A stretch of DNA of 21,523 bases from Prevotellaceae bacterium (GCA_031287815.1 JAITSM010000145.1:1-21523), one strand, 5' to 3'; counted from the stretch's first letter, positions 7,625 to 15,452 are shown. Program-made: numbers and translations. The notes: generated by a model from the letters alone, not told the origin.

Positions 7625-7632
7625 TATATTTG
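7625..7632 (+). promoter_or_regulatory. -7 box for the toxin-antitoxin operon
   Basis: TATATTTG, 20 nt before the antitoxin ATG at 7653. The box and leader are nearly identical to those upstream of tatA at 8250-8281. No clear -33 element is visible. Confidence 0.55.
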
Positions 7633-7652
7633 CGCAAAAAAACTAAACAATC

Positions 7653-7952
7653 ATGACTATAATAAATACGACCGATTTAACAAGCAATCCGAAAAAATAT
7701 TTTGATTTGGCGGGTGCAGAACAGGTATTGGTTAGACACGGAAGAAAATTAGTCGAATTGGTCATAAAAGAAAACAAAACGCTACAAAAAGCCGTACCGC
7801 TCAATCCAAGCCCCAGTAATGACCCTTACTTTGACAATCCCGAAAACATAAAAGAATTGAATCGGAGAATTGCTTTAATAGAAAGCAACCAAGCCGAATT
7901 TATCACTGTAGATAAAAACAATATCGATGAATTTTTTAGCTGGAAAAAATGA
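7653..7952 (+). CDS. Phd/YefM-type antitoxin
   Basis: 99 residues. The N-terminal segment resembles the Phd/YefM DNA-binding fold (an opening beta strand, N..KYFD, then VLVRHGRKLVELVI); the C-terminal half is acidic and probably disordered, as expected for the toxin-wrapping tail. It should neutralise the YoeB-like toxin encoded next and autorepress the operon at the promoter at 7625. The stop overlaps the toxin start in ATGA (7949-7952). The cassette is visibly more A+T-rich than its neighbours, consistent with acquisition. Confidence 0.85.
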   Translation: MTIINTTDLTSNPKKYFDLAGAEQVLVRHGRKLVELVIKENKTLQKAVPLNPSPSNDPYFDNPENIKELNRRIALIESNQAEFITVDKNNIDEFFSWKK

Positions 7953-8227
7953 GCTACGTAATTAAATTTTTAAAGCAAGCTCAAAAAGATATTGCGTATT
8001 TTGAAAAATCCGGCAATCGAAAATCCTATGATAAAATCCGGCAAATCACGTGTGAGTTAATGGAACATCCTTATACCGGCACCGGAAAACCGGAATTATT
8101 AAAGTATGATAAATCCGGTTACTGGTCGCGCAGAATAAATAAAGCAGACCGGTTAATTTACTATGTAGAAGAAAATATAATTACCGTTTGTGTGGTGTCC
8201 GCAAGAGGTCATTATTACGAAAAATAG
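7949..8227 (+). CDS. YoeB/Txe-family mRNA interferase toxin
   Basis: 92 residues that align along their whole length with E. coli YoeB: GTGKPE with Glu49 (YoeB E46), GYWSRRI (58-63), Arg68 (R65) and His88-Tyr89 (H83-Y84). All known catalytic residues are therefore present and the toxin looks intact. YoeB toxins bind the ribosome A site and cut mRNA during translation. The start overlaps the antitoxin stop by 4 nt, so the two are translationally coupled. Three residues follow the usual His-Tyr end. Confidence 0.92.
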   Translation: MSYVIKFLKQAQKDIAYFEKSGNRKSYDKIRQITCELMEHPYTGTGKPELLKYDKSGYWSRRINKADRLIYYVEENIITVCVVSARGHYYEK

Positions 8228-8249
8228 CTTTGCTTTCATAAAACTTTCT

Positions 8250-8257
8250 TATATTTA
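8250..8257 (+). promoter_or_regulatory. -7 box for tatA
   Basis: TATATTTA, one mismatch from TAnnTTTG, lies 20 nt before the tatA ATG. TTTG at 8229-8232 is 17 nt upstream, slightly short of the usual spacing, and overlaps the end of the toxin gene. Confidence 0.45.
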
Positions 8258-8277
8258 TGCAAAAAAACTAAACAATC

Positions 8278-8463
8278 ATGAACATTCTTATTTTTTTAGG
8301 CGTTGTTGGGCCTTGGCAAGTTGTACTTATCGTGTTGGCCATTGTGCTGCTGTTTGGCGGTAAAAAGATTCCCGAATTGATGAAGGGCTTGGGAAAAGGT
8401 GTGAAAAGCTTCAAAGACGGCATCAAAGAAGCCGAAAACGAAATCAAAAAAGAAATAGAGTAA
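8278..8463 (+). CDS. tatA: Sec-independent translocase subunit TatA
   Basis: 61 residues with standard TatA architecture: a short N-terminal transmembrane helix (about 9-26, with GPWQVVLIVLAIVLLFG), the FGGKKIPEL hinge, then an amphipathic helix with a charged Lys/Glu-rich tail. TatA oligomers form the passage for folded proteins carrying twin-arginine signals. tatC follows, separated only by a repeat element; no tatB is present, so this looks like a minimal TatAC system. The stop TAA (8461-8463) is the first triplet of the TAATGTG repeat. Confidence 0.93.
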   Translation: MNILIFLGVVGPWQVVLIVLAIVLLFGGKKIPELMKGLGKGVKSFKDGIKEAENEIKKEIE

Positions 8464-8606
8464 TGTGTGAGTAATGTGACTAATGTTTTAATGTGACTAA
8501 TGTGACTAATTAGGCTGGCGCCAGCCTAATTAGTCACATTAAAAAATTGGCCACATTAGCACATTAATTAGTCACATTAGCACATTAATCACATTAGCAC
8601 ATTAGA
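8461..8606. repeat. Tandem-arm palindrome element between tatA and tatC
   Basis: The left arm is built of TAATGTGAC-like units and the right arm of CACATTAG-like units (the reverse complement theme), around the core GGCTGGCGCCAGCC (8513-8526). The central 44 nt (8498-8541) form a perfect 22-bp palindrome with no loop. It fills almost the whole tatA-tatC gap. A transcript would fold into a long hairpin inside the operon. Confidence 0.9.
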
Positions 8607-8614
8607 CTCGGGAT

Positions 8615-9388
8615 ATGAAAGACAAAGAACTCACTTTCTGGGGGCATCTTGAAGCATTCCGGCAAATGCTGTTTCGCATGATCATCGCGCTGGTGGCGTT
8701 GATGGTCATTGTTTTTTTGTGCAAGTCCTTTGTTTTCGATACGCTCATCCTCGCCCCGCGTTCGTCGGAATTTATCCTCTACCGGTGGCTGTGCGCCCTG
8801 GGCAATCAATTCCCGTGGGCGGATATGTGCCCCGAGCCCTTCCATATCGACCTGATCAATATCAACCTCTCTTCCCAGTTCATTATTCACCTGTCCTCGT
8901 CTTTCTGGATAGCGCTCATACTCGGTTTCCCTTACCTGGTTTGGGAACTGTGGCGATTCATTGCGCCTGCGCTCTACCCGAAAGAACAGCGCAGCGTCAA
9001 ATACGCTTTCTTCTTTTCGTCGTTGCTGTTTTATGCGGGCGTGGCGGTGGCGTACTTCCTGATTTTCCCCTTTGCCCTCCAATTTCTGGGCAGCTACCAG
9101 GTCAGTGCGGAAGTGAAAAACCAGATTTCGCTGCAATCCTATATCAGCACGCTCACGTCGCTGGTGCTGGCGATGGGTATTGTGTTTGAATTTCCGGTGC
9201 TGGTGCATATCCTGTCGCGGATAGGCATTGTGAATCGCGCGATGCTGCGCAAATACCGCCGGCACGCTATCGTGGCGCTCCTTATCCTCGCCGCTATCAT
9301 CACGCCTGCCGACATCTTCTCCATGATTTTAGCCGCCATCCCGCTCTACCTGCTCTACGAAATCAGTATCTTGACTTGTAAGAGTTAA
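8615..9388 (+). CDS. tatC: Sec-independent translocase subunit TatC
   Basis: 257 residues with six predicted membrane helices and the TatC signatures FWGHLEAFR (8-16) and WRFIAPALYPKE, the latter containing the equivalent of E. coli Glu103. TatC is the twin-arginine signal receptor. In E. coli the N-terminal motif is HLIELR with Glu15; here alignment places Ala14 at that position, next to Glu13. A longer periplasmic loop than in E. coli lies between helices 1 and 2. The last residues Lys-Ser and the stop TAA are read from AAGAGTT heptamers of the following array, so the C-terminus ends inside repeat DNA. Confidence 0.93.
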   Translation: MKDKELTFWGHLEAFRQMLFRMIIALVALMVIVFLCKSFVFDTLILAPRSSEFILYRWLCALGNQFPWADMCPEPFHIDLININLSSQFIIHLSSSFWIALILGFPYLVWELWRFIAPALYPKEQRSVKYAFFFSSLLFYAGVAVAYFLIFPFALQFLGSYQVSAEVKNQISLQSYISTLTSLVLAMGIVFEFPVLVHILSRIGIVNRAMLRKYRRHAIVALLILAAIITPADIFSMILAAIPLYLLYEISILTCKS

Positions 9389-9515
9389 GAACTAAGAGTT
9401 AAGAGTTAAGAGTTAAGAGTTAAGAGTTAAGAGTTAAGAGTTAAGAGTTAAGAGTTAAGAGTGCTGGCGCCAGCCAACTCTTAGTTCTTAGTTCTTAACT
9501 CTTAACTTAAAAATG
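9380..9515. repeat. AAGAGTT heptamer array with palindromic core, between convergent genes
   Basis: Twelve exact-phase heptamers (9380-9463; AAGAGTT with one AAGAACT, the last merging into the core), then the core GCTGGCGCCAGC (9463-9474), then inverted heptamers (AACTCTT, AGTTCTT) to about 9510. tatC ends inside the left arm and the minus-strand beta-barrel gene inside the right arm. It could act as a bidirectional terminator, though it has no long U-tract. Confidence 0.9.
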
Positions 9516-10285
9516 TTGTAGCTAATCACAATGGCGCCGCGCATGGGGAGCATTTTGTAGTCGAAGTAGCGGTTGCCTCGTTTGAAAATATCCTTGAAGC
9601 CTACCAGGAAGCGCAGGCCGGCATGGAGGCGGGTGAAGATCTGCAGTTCATAGCCGACAATCATTCCGGCGTCCCAGCGCCCCAGCGCCGAAGAAAAGTC
9701 CATGCGCTGCGGGGCGTCCGGCGTAACCGGCGAGCCCACGAGGTCGGGCTCCGGCCCTATGTAGCCCTGTTTGGCGATGGTTTCAAACTTCGGCGATAAT
9801 ACATAAGTATAATAGCCGCCGAGCAGCGCCTTGTGGCTGCGGTTGAAGCGGTACTTGACATACAGCGGCGCCTCTATCATCGCGAAGGACATGTGCATTT
9901 CGGCCGTGCCGGAGAAGTATTGGAGGAGTTCGCCGTCGTCGAACTTCTGGTTTTCCACCCTCGCGTCGGCGTCCATCGTTACTATTTTATAGGTACATTC
10001 CAGCCCCAGCGAGAAACGTTCGTAGAGCGGGAAACCGCATTTCGCGCCCAGCGAGGCGTTCACATGCGGGTAGGCATTCACCGGGCTCGGCACATTGTGC
10101 AGCGGGTAGGGCACCGCCCCGCCGATATCCGTGCCTATTTGCGCGCCCAGCGACAGCGTGTAGTCGCCAAAGATACTGCTGCCGGCAATCAGGCTCACCG
10201 GCGGTCTGGCGCTGCTGTCCTTTTCCTGCGCATTCCCCGCCGTCCAGCTTATTGCGCAGATAATAATAATAAGTATTCTTTTCAT
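9488..10285 (-). CDS. Outer-membrane beta-barrel protein (PorT-like family)
   Basis: 265 residues with a signal peptide (1-19, ending GNA before QEK) and alternating beta-strand segments typical of the Bacteroidetes OMP_b-brl class of 8-10-stranded barrels. Function is unknown; many such proteins are encoded beside exported lipoproteins, as here with the PCMD-domain gene upstream on the same strand. The last residues after Tyr-Asn-Ile-Phe are Lys-Leu-Arg-Val-Lys-Asn and are encoded by the heptamer array at 9380-9515. A barrel normally ends in an aromatic residue, so the ancestral end was probably that Phe and the repeat has added six residues. Confidence 0.75.
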   Translation of the reverse strand: MKRILIIIICAISWTAGNAQEKDSSARPPVSLIAGSSIFGDYTLSLGAQIGTDIGGAVPYPLHNVPSPVNAYPHVNASLGAKCGFPLYERFSLGLECTYKIVTMDADARVENQKFDDGELLQYFSGTAEMHMSFAMIEAPLYVKYRFNRSHKALLGGYYTYVLSPKFETIAKQGYIGPEPDLVGSPVTPDAPQRMDFSSALGRWDAGMIVGYELQIFTRLHAGLRFLVGFKDIFKRGNRYFDYKMLPMRGAIVISYNIFKLRVKN

Positions 10286-10290
10286 TTTTT

Positions 10291-10364
10291 AAGTTTAAAG
10301 TTTAATATTTAAGGTTGCCGGCGCCAGCCACTGCCTACTGCCAACTGAAAACTGCCTGCTGCCT
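10291..10364. repeat. Heptamer arms around core GCCGGCGCCAGC
   Basis: Left arm AAGTTTA, AAGTTTA, ATATTTA; core 10317-10328; right arm ACTGCCT, ACTGCCA, ACTGAAA, ACTGCCT, GCTGCCT. All are in 7-nt phase. Unlike other copies, the two arms are not inverted copies of each other. It lies between two genes transcribed in the same direction (minus). Confidence 0.8.
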
Positions 10365-10375
10365 TCCGGCCGCCC

Positions 10376-10490
10376 GGTCTCGGTCGTCGAGACTGGACGG
10401 TCTCGGTCGTCGAGACTGGACGGTCTCGGTCATCGAGACTGGACGGTCTCGGTCATCGAGACTGGACGGTCTCGGTTGTCGGAACTGCCC
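10376..10490. repeat. Tandem array of 23-bp hairpin units
   Basis: Five consecutive 23-nt units start at 10376, 10399, 10422, 10445 and 10468. Each begins GGTCTCG and contains CGAGAC after a 5-nt loop (GTCGT in the first two, GTCAT in the next two), giving a 6-bp hairpin; TGGAC joins units. The fifth unit is degenerate. A unit of 23 nt is not a multiple of three, so this is not coding. Confidence 0.9.
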
Positions 10491-10496
10491 AAAGGG

Positions 10497-10517
10497 CATT
10501 CTCCATTCTCCATTCTC
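10497..10517. repeat. CATTCTC heptamers at the lipoprotein gene stop
   Basis: Three exact CATTCTC units. The last overlaps the stop codon of the minus-strand lipoprotein gene (10516-10518). Just upstream, GCCCAAAGGGC (10487-10497) is a small palindrome. Confidence 0.6.
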
Positions 10518-13221
10518 AATTCCTCACCAGGCTTCCTTCTTCGGGTTCATAGTATACCAGGCGGATGTTATCCAGCGCCAGGACGCTGCCGTCGGCGCCG
10601 ATTTGCTTGTCGCCGCGCGTGCTGGAAGCAAAGGTGAGGTGCATATAATTGGGCGTTTTGGAGGCGTCCAGCGTGACGAGGTTTAGCCGCAGCTGCTGCC
10701 AGCCGGCGGTAGGCGCAAGGTGATCCTCTTTGGCGCGGGCGACGACGGTAATGCCGGGCGATTCGGCTTCATTGCCGGACTGCCCGTAAGTATCTTCCGG
10801 CGCAATGGTGTGGTACTTTATCGCGCCGTTGCCCGCCCAGTGGAGCAATTCTATCGTGGCCGCCCCTTCGTCCGTGCCGGCGACGGGGTCGTGGTTGGAA
10901 TTGACTAACTGTGCGCCGCGCCGGTAGCTGTAATCGGCTTCCAGCGCTACCGGCCGCGCCTTCCAGGGGATAGCGAAGTAGGTCATCAATTTCGGCTTGG
11001 AGGCATACATTATCTGGTAGTCAAACCGCCCCAAAAACATGGAGCCGGCAGCGGTAACCTTGATGGAACCGAGTATCGTGGCGGTGGAGGACGTGAGTTG
11101 GGCGGCCGCGCCGGTATTGGCATACCCGGGCGTCATCCGGCGCATGGTAACAATGCCGGTGGCGTTGGGATTCGCCCAGCCGGCGGCGTTTTCCCCGTCG
11201 CTCCATTCTTCCAGCGCGCCGTTGGGGAGCGGCGGCGCATTTACCAGTATCACTTTATAGGTAACGATGCGGCTTTCGTCTTCGGGCATCAGGCGGATAT
11301 TTCTTTCCTCGCCGAAGCTGCTGAACAGCATTTCTTCGCCGCTGTTAATGTCCAATAAACAAGCCTTCGGCGAAACGGCTATCGCCGGCGTAATCCGCAA
11401 GGGAAATTGGGCTTGCGAAAGCAAAATCACCGCCTGCTGTTTGCCCGGCTCGATGTAAATTTTGTCTATCGCGCTGTTTGCCGACAGGCGGTTTCCCACG
11501 CTGAAATCCGTCAAGGCGGCCAGCGAACTTTTCACCGGCTCTTCGTCGGCAAAGCGGATTGTCCATAGTGTGCTGCTGCCGTCTTCAGCGGTAACGGTGA
11601 AGGGGCGCGTAGCGTCCGGCGCAGCAAATTCGAGTTCTTCGGCCGCGTCCAGCGTGCTCGTCGCCCCGCTTGACAGCTGCAGGCCAGCGGTCAGTTTCAG
11701 GGGGAAATATCTTTTCCAGTTGGTAATTTTAAGCGTAATGGTTTTCGTAACGGCGTCAATCCCGGCCGCCGGGTCGAGTTCCACTTTATTGCCAGACGCC
11801 GGGTTTTGCTGCGACGAGTAGCCGAGCAGCGCAAACGCCGTAACGTCGCTGCCGGTGCGCTTGGCGGCGTACGCAGGGTCGGCATTGAGAAAGCGGACGC
11901 CCCATTCCCGTTCGTCGCCGTTTTCCGCTACGACCCACAGGGTATAGGTACTGTCCAGCCGGGTAAAGGCCTGCGTAAAATCCGGCGGGCTGCCTTTCAG
12001 CTGCGCGCCGTCCGAGAGGGTTGTATGGATGTCGGCGGTAAAGGGGAAATGGCTGGCGCCGGCGGTAATTTTCAGCGTTACGGTAGCGTTCCTCGCGTTA
12101 ATCGCCGGCGCATCCAGCGTGATGGGAGAGGAAAGGCCGGCAAGGGCGAAGGTCTTAATGTCCGCCTCGCGGTGGCGGTAGGGGGAGAGACGCAACGCCC
12201 ACTTTTTATAACAGGCGGAAATGGTGTCTACAATATAGAACTCGGCTGCCGTGCCGAATTGCGTAAAGGTAAACGTCGTGTCGGCAGGGCTGGCGGCCAG
12301 GTGGGCGGCGGGATGCACGGGTAAATGCGCTTTTACGGTAACCGGGAAAGCGGCGCCCTCCACTTGCAGGGTAATAACGCCGGCGGGGAAATCCTGCAAC
12401 GCTTCCCGCACCGCGCCCTGCGACAGTTCAAACGACAGTCCGCCGGGTGGCAGGGATAAGCGGTTCTTGGTGGGGATGCTCAGCGCCGGCTGCCCGGAAG
12501 CATTCCGGCACTGCACTAACTTTACCGTCCATGCCTGCATTTTGCCGCTTTCGGCTTTCACCTGCAACGTCACGGTAGCGTCGATAGCCGCAAAGGACAG
12601 GGCGTCGCCCGGCGCATAGCCGCCAATCTGCGCATTCTGCCCCGCCAGCGTAATGGCAGGCGTGATGGACAGCGGGAACACCGGCGACAGCGCGAGTATC
12701 ACTATTTCGTTTTCGCTGTACCTGATGCTTGCGCTCCTGCTGATGACCGCTTCGGCAGGCGAGCAGTCGACAATGTCGAACTGCCGGATTTGCGTTTGTT
12801 CGTCGAGGATATTTTCCAGCAGGCGCAGCTGCCAATGCTTGACTTTACCGCTGGCGGCCACCACGTCAAATTCCACCACGTCGTCGAACTGTTCAAAAAC
12901 CACGTCATCGGGATTAAACAGCCCGCCCCGCCTTGAAAGTATTTTCGCCGCCTCTTCGGACACGTCGACAGAAAGCCGGAGATGCAGCGGGAAATCATAT
13001 TTCCCGTAGAGCAGGGGAATAGCAAAGGTATGGTCGTTCACGCGGGCAGGGGTTCCCAGCAGGATGGTTGCCGGCGCATGGTGCGTAATGGAAACGGCTG
13101 TGACGTCGGCGGCATTGCTCAGGCTGTCTACCCGCTCGCAGGAAACAGCGAGCACAGGCAACAGGAACAGCAGGCAGCGCCAAGGGAAAGGGGAGAAACG
13201 TGTACTTATTTGACCATTCAT
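10516..13221 (-). CDS. Large multi-module lipoprotein with C-terminal PCMD domain
   Basis: 901 residues. A lipoprotein signal ends in LAVSC (Cys28), so it is probably anchored in the outer membrane. Six related modules of about 90-120 residues follow, each a beta-sandwich-like segment ending in a W-x-(V/L/I)-(R/K) motif or variant (KHWQLRLL, AWTVKLV, KKWALRL, REWGVRF, TLWTIRF, VTYKVILV). The last ~220 residues match the PCMD fold (putative carbohydrate metabolism domain) of Bacteroidetes. Carbohydrate binding is a family guess, not shown. ATG 13221 was chosen over the upstream extension because it gives the lipoprotein signal and lies below the promoter at 13247-13254. It may be cotranscribed with the barrel gene 230 nt downstream. 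Confidence 0.8.
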   Translation of the reverse strand: MNGQISTRFSPFPWRCLLFLLPVLAVSCERVDSLSNAADVTAVSITHHAPATILLGTPARVNDHTFAIPLLYGKYDFPLHLRLSVDVSEEAAKILSRRGGLFNPDDVVFEQFDDVVEFDVVAASGKVKHWQLRLLENILDEQTQIRQFDIVDCSPAEAVISRSASIRYSENEIVILALSPVFPLSITPAITLAGQNAQIGGYAPGDALSFAAIDATVTLQVKAESGKMQAWTVKLVQCRNASGQPALSIPTKNRLSLPPGGLSFELSQGAVREALQDFPAGVITLQVEGAAFPVTVKAHLPVHPAAHLAASPADTTFTFTQFGTAAEFYIVDTISACYKKWALRLSPYRHREADIKTFALAGLSSPITLDAPAINARNATVTLKITAGASHFPFTADIHTTLSDGAQLKGSPPDFTQAFTRLDSTYTLWVVAENGDEREWGVRFLNADPAYAAKRTGSDVTAFALLGYSSQQNPASGNKVELDPAAGIDAVTKTITLKITNWKRYFPLKLTAGLQLSSGATSTLDAAEELEFAAPDATRPFTVTAEDGSSTLWTIRFADEEPVKSSLAALTDFSVGNRLSANSAIDKIYIEPGKQQAVILLSQAQFPLRITPAIAVSPKACLLDINSGEEMLFSSFGEERNIRLMPEDESRIVTYKVILVNAPPLPNGALEEWSDGENAAGWANPNATGIVTMRRMTPGYANTGAAAQLTSSTATILGSIKVTAAGSMFLGRFDYQIMYASKPKLMTYFAIPWKARPVALEADYSYRRGAQLVNSNHDPVAGTDEGAATIELLHWAGNGAIKYHTIAPEDTYGQSGNEAESPGITVVARAKEDHLAPTAGWQQLRLNLVTLDASKTPNYMHLTFASSTRGDKQIGADGSVLALDNIRLVYYEPEEGSLVRN

Positions 13222-13246
13222 AATCTTTATTTTAAAAGAATGTACG

Positions 13247-13254
13247 CAAATGTA
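13247..13254 (-). promoter_or_regulatory. -7 box for the lipoprotein gene
   Basis: Minus-strand TACATTTG matches TAnnTTTG and lies 25 nt before the ATG at 13221. It is back-to-back with the plus-strand box at 13267. No clear -33 element. Confidence 0.5.
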
Positions 13255-13266
13255 CAAAAAAAATCG

Positions 13267-13274
13267 TATATTTG
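13267..13274 (+). promoter_or_regulatory. -7 box for the OmpA-family gene
   Basis: TATATTTG, 37 nt before the ATG at 13312. The surrounding TCGTATATTTGC is also found at 7622-7633 (as GTCGTATATTTGC), so this promoter context recurs. Confidence 0.55.
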
Positions 13275-13311
13275 CTGCCTGATTGATGTTTTCCGAAGGC
13301 ATTGAAATAAT

Positions 13312-15450
13312 ATGAAAAAAATACAAAACATAGTTTTTATAGCTTGTTTATTTATTACAGGCGCCCCTGTTTTTGCACAATACGGCTCTTTTGCCACCGG
13401 CCCCTACAATGGCGTATCAGGGCTGGGCGTACAGCCGGCGGCTATTGTAGACAGCCGTTACGCCATAGACATTATGCCTGCCGGGTTTTATTTAGGCGTC
13501 GCCAGCAACTACGCCGGCAACCTGCTTTCTTTTAATCCGGATAAATATACCTACTCCTTACAGGAAAATAACCACCTCACCTCTTACCTGCAGCTGGATT
13601 TATTGCATGCTATGATAGGAATCACCTCCCGCCAGTCGGTCGGCGTGGGGTTCCGCACGCGCGCTTTCGGAAGCATCGGCAATGCTTCGGAGGGCTTATT
13701 GGGCGCTATTTATAAAAATACCTACAGCGCCGGCATTCCGCTGGCGGATTTTTACGCGCAATACCATACGCTTTCCGAATTCTTTGCTTCGTACGCCATG
13801 ATGGTTACGCCGAAGAACGCCGTACACTCGGTATCCGTGGGCGTTTCCATGAAATTGACTTCCGGCGGCTCGTCGTCTTATATGAATTTTACGGACGGCA
13901 CGGCGGTGTATGATAACGCCGGTTTCAGGCTGGCCAATGCCGCCGGGCAAATCGGGCGCTCGGAAAATAATGTCCGTTACCTGGATTTCAGGATGGGCAG
14001 TGCGCTCGGGTTTGGCACGGACATCGGGCTGTCCTATGAATACCGCCCCGACATCGAAAACTACGAATATAATATGGACGGCGAAGAAGGCTTAATCCAA
14101 CCCTATCCGAACAAGTACGTATTCAAGGTATCGGTAGCCCTGACGGATATTGGCACAAGCGTGAAATACCCTGCAGCCAACAATAATTATACTTTTACAG
14201 GCAACGGCGGAATAGATATTCACGACCTGACGCTGGACAATATGCATGAGCGGGCGCTCGCCGGAATGAATACCGCCCCGGCCGCCCCCAACTACTCGGT
14301 AAAACTGCCCATGGCGCTGAATGCCTCCATCGATTGGAATGCGGGGAATGATCTTTACTTGAATTTTCATGCGCTGGTCGGCTTTTCGCGCGGCCCGGGA
14401 AGCGCATTCTACCGCAATGCCTATACCTTGACGCCCCGCTATGAACGTACGTGGTTTGGCGTGGGGATTCCGGTACAGGTAGACCAGTACGCTAATCTAA
14501 ATATAGGCATGATGCTGCGGCTGGGGCCGCTCTGGGTAGGCTCGCAAACCCTGTTCACGAACTTGGCTGCCAACACCACCAAAGCGTCGGACATATCGGT
14601 AATGGTGAAAATCCCGTTCTTGAAAAACGTAAAGAAAGACCATGACCGGGACGGCGTGTCCGATGCATTTGACCTGTGCGCAGACCGCCGGGGCGCCTGG
14701 GGAACGCAGGGTTGTCCCGATACGGACGGCGACGGTATTCCCGACGAGATTGACCTCTGCCCTTATGCGGCCGGGTTACTGCGCTTGCAGGGCTGCCCCG
14801 ATAGCGACGATGACGGTATCACGGATGAAGAAGATAATTGCCCGGACGAGCCGGGATTGCCCGAATACAACGGCTGCCCCGATACGGACGACGACGGAAT
14901 TATAGACAAGCTGGATGACTGCCCCACGGAGGCAGGCCCTGTCGAATTGCGCGGCTGCCCCGATACGGACGGCGACGGTATACTGGATAAAGATGATAAA
15001 TGCCCTAACTTGCGGGGTGTAGCGTGGAACTTCGGTTGCCCCGAAGAATATAAACAACCGGCGGCAACCGTTTCGAGAAAACAAATCCCGTTGACACCCG
15101 ACGAGCAGAAGATAGTAAACAATGCTTTCAACGACGTCCATTTTGAAACAGGCAAGGCTACCTTCCCCACGCCCGCCCTGTCGTTAGACCGGTTAAGCAC
15201 GTTGCTGAAAGGGCACCCCGATTGGCATATAGTCATTACCGGGCATACCGATAATACGGGCTTTGCCGTTTCCAAAAAAGAACTCTCGGAAAACCGCGCT
15301 ATTGCCGGAAAGAATTATTTAATACAAAAAGGTATTAGCGCCGACCGGATCACTACTATCGGTATGGGCGACATGGAGCCGGTGGCTTCCAATGCTACGG
15401 AAGAAGGCCGCCAGAAAAACCGCCGGATGGTGGTAACCATTGTTAAATAA
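13312..15450 (+). CDS. OmpA-family outer-membrane protein with TSP3 repeats (DUF5723-type barrel)
   Basis: 712 residues. Signal peptide 1-22 (PVFA before QYGS), a beta-barrel region of ~410 residues resembling the DUF5723 family, then four to five thrombospondin type-3 calcium-binding repeats (about 443-578, with D-x-D-x-D-G and GCPD signatures), and a C-terminal OmpA peptidoglycan-binding domain (about 600-712, with TGHTDNTG at 643-650 and a final NRRMVV). It should link the outer membrane to the cell wall. trkH starts 2 nt after its stop, so the two are probably cotranscribed, although they share no obvious function. Confidence 0.9.
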   Translation: MKKIQNIVFIACLFITGAPVFAQYGSFATGPYNGVSGLGVQPAAIVDSRYAIDIMPAGFYLGVASNYAGNLLSFNPDKYTYSLQENNHLTSYLQLDLLHAMIGITSRQSVGVGFRTRAFGSIGNASEGLLGAIYKNTYSAGIPLADFYAQYHTLSEFFASYAMMVTPKNAVHSVSVGVSMKLTSGGSSSYMNFTDGTAVYDNAGFRLANAAGQIGRSENNVRYLDFRMGSALGFGTDIGLSYEYRPDIENYEYNMDGEEGLIQPYPNKYVFKVSVALTDIGTSVKYPAANNNYTFTGNGGIDIHDLTLDNMHERALAGMNTAPAAPNYSVKLPMALNASIDWNAGNDLYLNFHALVGFSRGPGSAFYRNAYTLTPRYERTWFGVGIPVQVDQYANLNIGMMLRLGPLWVGSQTLFTNLAANTTKASDISVMVKIPFLKNVKKDHDRDGVSDAFDLCADRRGAWGTQGCPDTDGDGIPDEIDLCPYAAGLLRLQGCPDSDDDGITDEEDNCPDEPGLPEYNGCPDTDDDGIIDKLDDCPTEAGPVELRGCPDTDGDGILDKDDKCPNLRGVAWNFGCPEEYKQPAATVSRKQIPLTPDEQKIVNNAFNDVHFETGKATFPTPALSLDRLSTLLKGHPDWHIVITGHTDNTGFAVSKKELSENRAIAGKNYLIQKGISADRITTIGMGDMEPVASNATEEGRQKNRRMVVTIVK

Positions 15451-15452
15451 TA

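Larger units (their letters stand above)
7625..8281 (+). repeat. Direct repeat of the tatA leader flanking the toxin-antitoxin cassette
   Basis: Positions 7625-7656 and 8250-8281 are 32-nt copies. The last 23 nt (7634-7656 and 8259-8281), through the ATG and one base beyond, are identical; the first seven nt (TATATTT) also match, and only two positions between differ (GC versus AT). The two copies bracket the antitoxin and toxin genes exactly, like a target-site or recombination footprint. Confidence 0.8.

Noticed and set aside
10376..10490. CRISPR array
   Set aside because: The 23-nt units are directly contiguous with no unique spacers, and no cas gene is present.
12051..12065. GGCTGGCGCC core copy inside the lipoprotein gene
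   Set aside because: It is in a well-supported coding region with no heptamer arms; chance match in GC-rich codons.
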